From positions 1 to 5,431 of the forward strand of contig PULL01000300.1 of the NCBI GenBank assembly GCA_003550945.1: a DNA stretch of 5,431 nucleotides. Direction: 5' to 3'. Shown here one piece after another: positions 1 to 5,431 of this stretch. Position 1 is the first letter of the stretch; every line of letters starts with the position of its first letter. The translations under genes and the position numbers were made by a program. Below the pieces are notes generated by a model. It did no database searches and had not been told where the DNA came from. It saw only the letters and a program-made list of their open reading frames with translations. The DNA comes from Thioalkalivibrio sp. Its GTDB lineage: Bacteria; Pseudomonadota; Gammaproteobacteria; Ectothiorhodospirales; Ectothiorhodospiraceae.

Positions 1-1586
1 ATGTTCAGGGTGTCGAATTCCGAGAACGGGATGCCGTAGGTCACATTCACCCCGTAGCGGTTTGACGTGAACCTCGAGATGTTCGCCTCTTCGGCGTCGA
101 TCTTCCGGTAGAAGATCGAGAAACCGCGCGTCGCGCCGTGGATGGTGTAGTGCGGGTTCAGGATGCTGAGGTTGACCAGCTGCGACACCTGGCTGGTGGA
201 TACCGCGAACGTCACCCGGTTGCCGCTGCCCATGAAGTTGTCCTGGCTCAGGCTGGCGGTCAGCAGGATGCCTTGACTCTGCGAATACCCGGCCCCGACC
301 GAGAGCGCGCCGGAAAGGCGCTCGCGCACGGAAATCTCGAGATCGACCTGGTCCTCGGTCCCGGGCACGCGACGGGTTTCAAGGCTGACCGTTTCGACGA
401 AAGGCAGGCGCTGCAGTCGCGTCCGCGACCGGTCGACGAGATCGCCGTTGTACCACGCGCCTTCCATCTGCCGGAGCTCGCGCCGGTACACCGTCTCCTG
501 CGTCCGGGTATTTCCGCTGATGTTGATCCGGCGGACGTACACGCGCGGTCCCGGATCCACGAAGAAAGTCAGCGCGACTTCGCGGTTCTGTTCGTCGACC
601 TCGGGGATGGGATTCACGTTCGCGAACGCGAAGCCCTCGACTCCTAGCCGGCGGGTGATGCGCTCCGCCGAGTCCACCACCCGGCGGCGGGAGAAAATCT
701 CTCCCGGCTCCACCTCGACCAGTTCGCGCAGCTCCTCGGCAGACACCACGAGATCGCCCGCGAGGTCGACTTCCCCAATCCGGAACTGCTCGCCCTCGTC
801 GATGTTGATGGTGATGTAGATGTCCCGGCGATCGGGGGTCAGCGTGACCTGGGTCGAGTCTACCTCGAAATTCAGGAAGCCCGCATCCAGGTAGCGCGAG
901 CGCAGCCGCTCCAGATCTCCCGCCAGCTTCTCCCGGGAATAATTGTCGCGCCGGCTCAGGAACGCCCACCACCGCGGCACACCGGACTCGAACCTGCGGG
1001 TGATCTCACGATCACCGAAGGCCTCGTTGCCGACCACGTTGACTTTGCGGATCTTCGCGACCCTGCCCTCGGCGATGTCGATGTCGATATCCACGCGGTT
1101 GCGCGGCAACTCAGTGATCTCGATGTCGATCTGCACGTTGTAGCGCCCGCGCGCGAGGTACTGCTGGCGCAGCTCATTCTCGATCTGGTCGAGTATGGTC
1201 CGGTTGAACACGCGTCCGCGCTGCAGACCGACGCCCCGCAATGCCTCGGTCAGGCCCTCGGAGGGAATGTCCCGGTTGCCGCTGAAGCGGATCTCGTTGA
1301 TCGCGGGCCGCTCTCGGACGATCACCACCAGCACGTTGCCCCGGCGGGCAAGCTCGACATCGGCGAAGAAACCGGTCTGGAACAGTGCCCGGATCACCTC
1401 GCCACTTCGGGCGTCATCGAAAACGTCCCCGACCTGAACCGGCAGATAGCTCAGCGTTGTGCCCGCGGTGATGCGTTCCAGACCCTCGATCTCGATGTCC
1501 TCGATCACGTAGGACTGCGCCGACAGGCCTCCGGAGAACAACAGCAGCCCGAACAGCGTCAACGCGTGCACAAGGTTTCGAATCAT
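1..1586 (-). CDS. bamA: Outer membrane protein assembly factor BamA (N-terminal 528 residues, 3' end outside window)
   Basis: BamA is the Omp85-family core of the BAM complex, which folds and inserts beta-barrel proteins into the outer membrane. The first 528 codons are present (E. coli total 810). A signal peptide spans residues 1-23 (MIRN, hydrophobic core LTLFGLLLF, likely cut after LSA before QSYVIEDIEIEG). Five POTRA domains follow at about 24-92, 93-173, 174-264, 266-345 and 347-422. Recognisable segments include FADVELARRGN (POTRA1), KLAGDLERLRSRYLDAGF and DSTQVTLTPD (POTRA3), VEPGEIFS (POTRA4), and LRQMEGAWYNGDLVD and RVPGTEDQVDLEISV (POTRA5). The beta-barrel begins near residue 424 (LSGALSVGAGYSQSQG, SQDNFMGSGN, LSILNPHYT), and about 105 barrel residues are visible. 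Numbering runs almost gap-free with E. coli. The ATG at 1586 is fixed by an in-frame upstream stop, the TGA of rseP, and by the signal peptide. The frame is open through base 1, so the gene is cut by the window edge and shows no sign of being broken. Confidence 0.98.
   Translation of the reverse strand, partial: MIRNLVHALTLFGLLLFSGGLSAQSYVIEDIEIEGLERITAGTTLSYLPVQVGDVFDDARSGEVIRALFQTGFFADVELARRGNVLVVIVRERPAINEIRFSGNRDIPSEGLTEALRGVGLQRGRVFNRTILDQIENELRQQYLARGRYNVQIDIEITELPRNRVDIDIDIAEGRVAKIRKVNVVGNEAFGDREITRRFESGVPRWWAFLSRRDNYSREKLAGDLERLRSRYLDAGFLNFEVDSTQVTLTPDRRDIYITINIDEGEQFRIGEVDLAGDLVVSAEELRELVEVEPGEIFSRRRVVDSAERITRRLGVEGFAFANVNPIPEVDEQNREVALTFFVDPGPRVYVRRINISGNTRTQETVYRRELRQMEGAWYNGDLVDRSRTRLQRLPFVETVSLETRRVPGTEDQVDLEISVRERLSGALSVGAGYSQSQGILLTASLSQDNFMGSGNRVTFAVSTSQVSQLVNLSILNPHYTIHGATRGFSIFYRKIDAEEANISRFTSNRYGVNVTYGIPFSEFDTLN
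1074..1091 (-). repeat. Short hexamer repeat inside bamA (Asp-Ile x3)
   Basis: Three consecutive hexamers, two gatgtc and one gatatc on the plus strand, encode Asp-Ile-Asp-Ile-Asp-Ile at BamA residues 166-171. This is a beta-strand at the end of POTRA2, just before AEGRV. A related pair, gatctc gatgtc, lies at 1116-1127. The alternating polar/hydrophobic pattern is what a POTRA strand needs, so the repeat probably reflects protein structure and codon bias. It could in principle be prone to slippage by whole codon pairs. Confidence 0.5.
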
Positions 1587-1622
1587 GTACTTCGCCAGGT
1601 CGATGGGTTTGGGCGCCCCTGC
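1587..1622 (-). other. rseP–bamA spacer, bamA translation start region
   Basis: This 36-nt gap is the largest non-coding stretch in the window. It holds a perfect 8-bp palindrome GGGCGCCC (1618-1611), too far from the start to be a good ribosome site. Near the ATG there is only a weak purine-rich GGCGAAG. No terminator, sigma-70 boxes or sigma-E-like GGAACTT / TCTGA pair is visible here or in the last 150 bases of rseP. Confidence 0.4.
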
Positions 1623-2984
1623 TCACCCGAACAGGCGCGCGAAGTCGTTGTAGAACGCAAGCAGCATCAAAGCGGCGATCGCCAGCAGGCCCAACTGCTG
1701 ACCGATCAGCTGAGTCCGCTCCGAAACCGCGCTGCCCTTGACCCACTCGACCAGGTTGAACATCAGGTGCCCCCCGTCCAACACCGGGATCGGCAACAGG
1801 TTGATGATTCCCAGTGAGACGCTGACCAGCGCAAGGAAGCCGAGGAAGGCCGTGATGCCGATGATCGCGGTCATGCCTGCGTATTCGGCGATTGTAACCG
1901 GTCCGGCGATGTTTTTGACCGACGCCTCGCCGGTGATCATGCGCCCGAGCACGCGCAGGGTCAGCACGCTGACCTCCCAGGTCCGGGACGCGCCACTGAC
2001 GAAGCCCTCGACCGGACCCAATCGAACCAGCGTGGAGATCTCCCGCAGCTGGGGCTGGTCGGTATCGACGCCTGCGCCGATGCGTCCCCGCCGCTCCCCT
2101 TCGATTTCCACCTCTGCGGGCACCACCTGGAGTTCGACCGGGCGCCCGTCACGCTCCACCCGCAGCCGCAACGGCTGCCCGGGGGCTTCCTGGATCCGCT
2201 CCACCCACGCAGCCCAGGAGTCGACCGGCTCACCGTCGACACTGAGCACCCGGTCTCCCGGCTGCAGGCCGGACTCGGCCGCCGGACTGCCGCGCTCGAC
2301 ACTCCCGATCAGCGGCAGCAGCGTCGGCCGATAGGGCCGGATGCCGAGCCTCTCCAGAAACTGGCCTTCGCCCAGCAGGTCGCGCCGGTTTTCCAGGGAG
2401 ACCGTGCGCTCGACCTCTCTGCCGTCCCGGTCGACCACGGTGAGCACCACCTCGTCGGCCCGGACCGCGTGATCCAGCAGCCGCAGGTTGGCCTGATCCC
2501 AATCCTGAACCCGCCGGTTGCCGACCATCAGGATCTCGTCCCCGTGCTGCAGACCACCTGCGGCGGCGGCACTGGTGGGATCGACGTCACCCACCACCGG
2601 CTTCAGGCCCGGCACCCCGATCATGAACATCACCGCGTAGGCCACCAGCGCGAACAGGAAGTTGGCCACGGGCCCCGCGGCGACCACGAAGTTGCGCGCC
2701 CCGAGCCGCTTCCGGTTGAATGCCCGCGAAACCTCAGCGTCGGGCACCGGCGCCTCGCGCTCATCCAGCATCTTCACGTAGCCGCCGAGCGGGATGGCGG
2801 CGACCACGAATTCCGTACGGTCGCGACCGAAGACACGGCGATAGATTGGCCGGCCGAAGCCGACGGAAAACCGCAGCACCTTTACATCCATCAGGCGGGC
2901 GGCGAGGTAGTGGCCGTACTCGTGAATCGTCACGAGCACGCCAATGGCCACGATGAAGGCGGCCAGACTGGTCAGAATCGTCAT
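1623..2984 (-). CDS. rseP: RseP site-2 intramembrane zinc metalloprotease (sigma-E pathway)
   Basis: RseP is an inner-membrane S2P-family protease that cuts RseA within the membrane after DegS cleavage, releasing sigma-E in response to misassembled outer-membrane proteins. It also clears remnant signal peptides. The product is 453 residues (E. coli 450). The first membrane segment contains the zinc motif HEYGH (His21, Glu22, His25). The conserved loop IPLGGYVKMLDE lies at residues 64-75, and AAGPVANFLFA in the second membrane segment at about 102-112. Two periplasmic PDZ domains follow: PDZ1 from about 127 to 205 (GGLQHGDEIL) and PDZ2 from about 222 to 292 (SGLQPGDRVLSVDGEPV). The third zinc ligand is in NLLPIPVLDGGH (Asp403). 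A last hydrophobic segment ends in FYNDFARLFG. The ATG at 2984 is the only ATG that can be used in this frame, because the dxr TGA is in frame 15 bases upstream. No clear Shine-Dalgarno precedes it. Twelve bases separate it from dxr. Confidence 0.98.
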   Translation of the reverse strand: MTILTSLAAFIVAIGVLVTIHEYGHYLAARLMDVKVLRFSVGFGRPIYRRVFGRDRTEFVVAAIPLGGYVKMLDEREAPVPDAEVSRAFNRKRLGARNFVVAAGPVANFLFALVAYAVMFMIGVPGLKPVVGDVDPTSAAAAGGLQHGDEILMVGNRRVQDWDQANLRLLDHAVRADEVVLTVVDRDGREVERTVSLENRRDLLGEGQFLERLGIRPYRPTLLPLIGSVERGSPAAESGLQPGDRVLSVDGEPVDSWAAWVERIQEAPGQPLRLRVERDGRPVELQVVPAEVEIEGERRGRIGAGVDTDQPQLREISTLVRLGPVEGFVSGASRTWEVSVLTLRVLGRMITGEASVKNIAGPVTIAEYAGMTAIIGITAFLGFLALVSVSLGIINLLPIPVLDGGHLMFNLVEWVKGSAVSERTQLIGQQLGLLAIAALMLLAFYNDFARLFG

Positions 2985-2996
2985 GCGGTCATCAAG

Positions 2997-4196
2997 TCAC
3001 GGCCCGGTGCCGTGTTCCGTTACCCAATGCCCAGCATAGTCCCGCGCCTGCGCGTCCGCCGCAAGAATCCCTTCCAGAGAATCCGCGGGTCCTGCGGCAA
3101 CCGCGTCGAGCGTCGCCGCAATCAGGTCCGCGATCGCGGGAAAACGGATCCGTCGGTCCAGAAACGACTGCACCGCCACCTCGTTCGCTGCGTTCAGCAC
3201 CGTGGTGGCGGTACCGCCAGTTTTCAGGGCTCGATAGGCCAGATCCAGGCAGGGAAAGCGCTCGGATGACGGTGGCGCGAAATCCAGACGCCCGACCGCA
3301 AACAGGTCCAGTGGACTCACCCCCGAGCCCATGCGCCGCGGCCAGGCCAGCGCGTGGGCGATCGGCGTGCGCATGTCCGGGTTCCCCAATTGCGCCAGCA
3401 CCGAACCGTCGGCATAGGCGACCATCGAGTGCACGATGCTCTGCGGATGCAGCACGACCTGGATCGCCTCCGGCTCCAGTGCAAACAGCCACCGAGCCTC
3501 GATCACCTCCAGCCCCTTGTTCATCATCGTCGCCGAGTCCACCGAGATCTTCCGACCCATGTCCCAGTTGGGATGGGCGCAGGCCTCCTCGGGGGTGATC
3601 TCGTGGAACCGGTCCAGCGGGCGATCCCGGAACGGCCCGCCCGACGCGGTCAGCCAGATCCGCTCGGCGCCGCTGGGCCGAACGGGCTCGCCGCAGGTAT
3701 AGCCTTCCGGCAGGCATTGGAAGATCGCGTTGTGCTCGCTGTCCACCGGTAGCAGCTTCGCCCCACTGCGGGCCACCGCGTCGATCAGCAGCGCCCCCGA
3801 CATCACCAGCGATTCCTTGTTCGCCAGCAACAGGCGCTTCCCGGCCTCGGCCGCCGCCAGGGTCGGCAGCAGCCCTGCGGCGCCGACAATCGCCGCCATC
3901 ACCACGTCGACCTCGGGCGCGGACGCGACCTCGGCCAGCGCGTCCGCGCCAACCCGGACTTCGGTCGCAACCCCGGCGCGCTGCAGCAGGTCGCGCAGTG
4001 CAGCGCCGGCCTCCGGCTCCATCATCACCGCAACGGCCGGCCGACAGGCGAGACATTGCTCCGCGAGTTTTTCCACGCTGGCGCTGGCAGTCAGCGCGTA
4101 CACCTCGAAGCGCTCGGGGTCGCGGGCCAGTACGTCCAGCGTGCTGACGCCGATGCTGCCGGTGGAACCCAGAATCGTGACGCGTTCCGCAGCCAT
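2997..4196 (-). CDS. dxr: 1-deoxy-D-xylulose 5-phosphate reductoisomerase
   Basis: Dxr (IspC) converts DXP and NADPH to 2-C-methyl-D-erythritol 4-phosphate, the committed step of the MEP isoprenoid pathway and the target of fosmidomycin. It is cytosolic and metal-dependent. The product is 399 residues (E. coli 398). The N-terminal NADPH domain carries GSTGSIG at residues 10-16 and LLANKESLVMSG from about 123. The metal site is VDSEHNAIFQ (Asp152, Glu154) plus NKGLE (Glu230), matching E. coli Asp150, Glu152 and Glu231. The mobile substrate loop holds TASGGPF (Ser185) and HPNWDMG (His208, Trp211). A C-terminal helical domain follows from about residue 312, containing NAANEVAV. The ATG at 4196 puts MAAERVTILGSTGS at the usual distance. 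An in-frame ATG at 4241 would add 15 atypical Cys/Arg-containing residues over cdsA. The gene starts one base after the cdsA TGA with only a weak GGGAACG upstream, so translation is probably coupled. No key residue is missing. Confidence 0.98.
   Translation of the reverse strand: MAAERVTILGSTGSIGVSTLDVLARDPERFEVYALTASASVEKLAEQCLACRPAVAVMMEPEAGAALRDLLQRAGVATEVRVGADALAEVASAPEVDVVMAAIVGAAGLLPTLAAAEAGKRLLLANKESLVMSGALLIDAVARSGAKLLPVDSEHNAIFQCLPEGYTCGEPVRPSGAERIWLTASGGPFRDRPLDRFHEITPEEACAHPNWDMGRKISVDSATMMNKGLEVIEARWLFALEPEAIQVVLHPQSIVHSMVAYADGSVLAQLGNPDMRTPIAHALAWPRRMGSGVSPLDLFAVGRLDFAPPSSERFPCLDLAYRALKTGGTATTVLNAANEVAVQSFLDRRIRFPAIADLIAATLDAVAAGPADSLEGILAADAQARDYAGHWVTEHGTGP
2998..3014 (-). other. 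Hairpin over the dxr stop codon, upstream of rseP
   Basis: In the transcript, CACGGC (3014-3009) and GCCGTG (3003-2998) form a perfect 6-bp stem with a 5-nt loop ACCGG. The right arm covers the first two bases of the dxr TGA, and the stem base lies 13 nt before the rseP ATG. No U-run follows, so it is not an intrinsic terminator. If formed, it would be opened by ribosomes finishing dxr and could tie rseP translation to dxr. That role is inference, and in such GC-rich sequence a 6-bp stem may be chance. Confidence 0.35.
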
Positions 4197-4197
4197 C

Positions 4198-5037
4198 TCA
4201 GAACGTTCCCGGTGCCAGCAGCGCAGTCCAGAGCAGGCCAAACAGGAACACCGGCGCCGCGGCCGTCAGGCTGTCCACACGGTCCAGAATGCCACCGTGT
4301 CCCGGCAACAGCGCGCCACTGTCCTTCGCGCCGGCCTCGCGCTTCAACACGCTTTCCTGCAGATCGCCAGCCACGGAGACCAGCGCCACCACCACTCCGA
4401 GCAGCCCGAACACCAGCGCGTCCATCGGGGCCAGCCCGAACAGCCAGGCAGCCACCAGCGCGATCACGATCGCGCCGAACAGTGCGCCGAACAGCCCCTC
4501 GCGCGTCTTGCCAGGGCTGATGTCCGGGGCCAGCTTGCTGCGGCCGAACTGGCGCCCGACGAAATAGGCACCGGTGTCGGCGGCCGCGACCAGCGCGATC
4601 AGGTAGAGCACCAGCAGCGGGGCCTGGTCGTGCAGCCACAGCAGCGCCATCCCCGCCGGGATGAGCGTCAACAGGCCACCCGCACGCAGCAGGAACCGCC
4701 CCGCAGGACGGTTCAGCAGCCCAGGGCGGTACCAGGCCAGCCCGGCAAACACGAACAGCCACCAGATCAGTGCGACAGAGAGAACGGAGAGGTGCCAGAC
4801 GGACCAGCCGTCGACCCACCACAGCAGCATCAGCAGTCCCAGCAGCGCCGGGATCGCGGCGGCAAAAAGGCCACGCGCGCCCGCAGAGACGAATCCGGCC
4901 AACTGGGCCCACTCCCAGGCTCCGACAGCCACGACCAGCAGCACGAACAGCCCGAACAACCAGGACGGCGCCAGCAGGACCAGCAGCAGCACCGGAATCA
5001 CGATCACCAGCGCAGTCAGCACCCGCTGCCTAAGCAT
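4198..5037 (-). CDS. cdsA: Phosphatidate cytidylyltransferase (CDP-diglyceride synthase)
   Basis: This integral inner-membrane enzyme converts phosphatidic acid and CTP to CDP-diacylglycerol and PPi, the precursor of all major phospholipids. The 279-residue product (E. coli about 285) is mostly Leu/Val/Ala/Trp-rich hydrophobic segments, by eye roughly seven to nine membrane spans. The complete family signature lies at residues 229-255: S-x-L-K-R, then K-D-S-G, then PGHGGILDRVD. Other conserved pieces are DTGAYFVGRQFG (from residue 154), SPGKTREG (from 174) and AGDLQES (223-229). I chose the ATG at 5037 because it gives the family length and a typical short N-terminus (MLRQRVLTAL). It also has a GAGG six bases upstream. 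An in-frame ATG at 5145 would add 36 residues lying wholly over uppS and is unlikely. The start overlaps the uppS stop in ATGCTTAG, which implies coupled translation. dxr begins one base after the TGA. Confidence 0.97.
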   Translation of the reverse strand: MLRQRVLTALVIVIPVLLLVLLAPSWLFGLFVLLVVAVGAWEWAQLAGFVSAGARGLFAAAIPALLGLLMLLWWVDGWSVWHLSVLSVALIWWLFVFAGLAWYRPGLLNRPAGRFLLRAGGLLTLIPAGMALLWLHDQAPLLVLYLIALVAAADTGAYFVGRQFGRSKLAPDISPGKTREGLFGALFGAIVIALVAAWLFGLAPMDALVFGLLGVVVALVSVAGDLQESVLKREAGAKDSGALLPGHGGILDRVDSLTAAAPVFLFGLLWTALLAPGTF

Positions 5038-5431
5038 GGACAGCCTCGCTGGTTTCACCGGTGCGGCCGAAGCGGCGCTGGCGCCGGGAATACGCTTCCA
5101 ACGCCTCCAGAAGATCCGGTTCGGCGACATCCGGCCATAGAGCATCGAGGAAACAGAGTTCCGCGTAGGCCGCCTGCCAGAGCAGGAAGTTGCTGATGCG
5201 CTGCTCGCCCCCGGTTCGGATCAGCAGATCCAGTTCCGGGAGCCCCGCCGTGCTGAGCAAGTCTTCGAACCTGGCCGGGTCCGGCTCGGCATCGCCACCT
5301 TCGCGAACCCAGCGCAGCGCCGCCTGCAGGATGTCCCAACGACCGCCGTAGCCCAGAGCGACCACCAGCGTCATCGTGTCGTTGACCGCGGTCTGAGCCT
5401 CGGCCTCCGCCATGCGGATCTGAAGATCCTG
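5030..5431 (-). CDS. uppS: Undecaprenyl diphosphate synthase (C-terminal part, 5' end outside window)
   Basis: This is the last 133 residues of a cis-prenyltransferase that condenses eight IPP units onto FPP to make the C55 lipid carrier for peptidoglycan and O-antigen. It is a cytosolic enzyme acting at the inner membrane. In the fragment, GYGGRWDILQ lies at about residues 27-36. The IPP-binding motif RTGGEQRISNFLLWQ begins at residue 72. Its Arg72, Arg78 and Ser80 have the same spacing as E. coli Arg194, Arg200 and Ser202. Glu91 in AYAEL has the spacing of the Mg-binding Glu213. LWPD and the C-terminal RRQRRFG are also typical. The catalytic N-terminal Asp lies outside the window. The reading frame is open through the right edge, so the Met at 5413 is internal (MAEAEAQ aligns with the middle of the family) and is not the start. 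The gene stops with TAG at 5030 inside the cdsA start region, giving an 8-nt overlap. The usual Asn/Ser before YGGR is Gly here. Identification is very secure. Confidence 0.97.
   Translation of the reverse strand, partial: QDLQIRMAEAEAQTAVNDTMTLVVALGYGGRWDILQAALRWVREGGDAEPDPARFEDLLSTAGLPELDLLIRTGGEQRISNFLLWQAAYAELCFLDALWPDVAEPDLLEALEAYSRRQRRFGRTGETSEAVHA
5044..5047 (-). promoter_or_regulatory. Ribosome binding site of cdsA
   Basis: GAGG on the minus strand sits six bases before the ATG at 5037, inside the 3' end of uppS. It is the clearest Shine-Dalgarno match at any junction here and is a main reason to prefer this start over the upstream in-frame ATG at 5145. Confidence 0.7.

Noticed and set aside
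138..647. Plus-strand open frame of 169 codons within bamA
   Set aside because: It is antisense to the POTRA/barrel coding region, whose minus-strand translation aligns closely with BamA. No independent evidence supports it.
1611..1618. GGGCGCCC palindrome as a terminator between rseP and bamA
   Set aside because: The palindrome has no loop of workable size and no T-run after it, and the operon order argues for read-through.
2990..3018. Possible sigma-E promoter: GGAACAC at 3018-3012 followed 16 nt later by TTGAT
   Set aside because: The -10 part does not match the TCTGA/TCnnA pattern and the -35 match is partial, so there is not enough to call a promoter.
2469..3269. Plus-strand open frame of 266 codons opposite the rseP 5' half and the dxr 3' end
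   Set aside because: It crosses a gene junction on the opposite strand and shows no motif. It is best explained as a shadow of rseP and dxr codon bias.
2992..4056. Minus-strand frame of 354 codons overlapping dxr in another phase
   Set aside because: It is Gly/Arg-rich and without family resemblance. The dxr frame carries every catalytic motif over the same bases.
5038..5145. 36-residue N-terminal extension of CdsA from the ATG at 5145
   Set aside because: The extension lies entirely within the uppS coding region, exceeds family length and is Arg/Ala-rich. The ATG at 5037 has a proper ribosome site.
3730..5196. Plus-strand open frame of 488 codons opposite uppS, cdsA and dxr, rich in Gln, Arg, His and Ser
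   Set aside because: It is wholly antisense to three well-supported genes, has biased low-complexity composition with no recognisable domain, and long antisense frames are expected in GC-rich coding DNA.

Overview
The window is a section of a proteobacterial envelope-biogenesis operon. All genes read on the minus strand, in transcription order uppS (3' part) – cdsA – dxr – rseP – bamA (5' part). This order is typical of gammaproteobacteria such as E. coli and Pseudomonas. Base composition is clearly GC-rich (by eye about two thirds), and the proteins align almost without gaps to what I recall of the E. coli orthologues. I infer a high-GC gammaproteobacterium, possibly a Chromatiales/Ectothiorhodospiraceae-like lineage. 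The genus cannot be settled from the window.

Layout from right to left (5'->3' of transcription): uppS runs in from beyond base 5431 and stops at 5030. cdsA (5037-4198) overlaps the uppS end by 8 nt. dxr (4196-2997) starts one base after the cdsA stop codon. rseP (2984-1623) follows after 12 nt. bamA starts at 1586 after a 36-nt spacer and leaves the window at base 1, in the second half of the protein. Practically every base is coding. There is no stretch over 300 bases without a gene, and I saw no tRNA, rRNA, mobile element, CRISPR array, terminator or convincing promoter.

The genes are linked by envelope construction. Dxr makes MEP, which leads to IPP/DMAPP. UppS polymerises IPP onto FPP to give undecaprenyl diphosphate, the lipid carrier for peptidoglycan and O-antigen. 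CdsA makes CDP-diacylglycerol for phospholipids. BamA inserts outer-membrane proteins. RseP is the intramembrane protease that releases sigma-E when that assembly fails. The spacing implies one transcript with translational coupling.

I found no sign of a previously undescribed system. Every gene is a recognisable full-length or edge-truncated housekeeping gene with its key motifs intact. The points worth a second look are small and lie mainly at the gene junctions: a hairpin over the dxr stop codon just upstream of rseP, a 3-codon ORF overlapping the rseP start, and weak ribosome binding sites for rseP and bamA.
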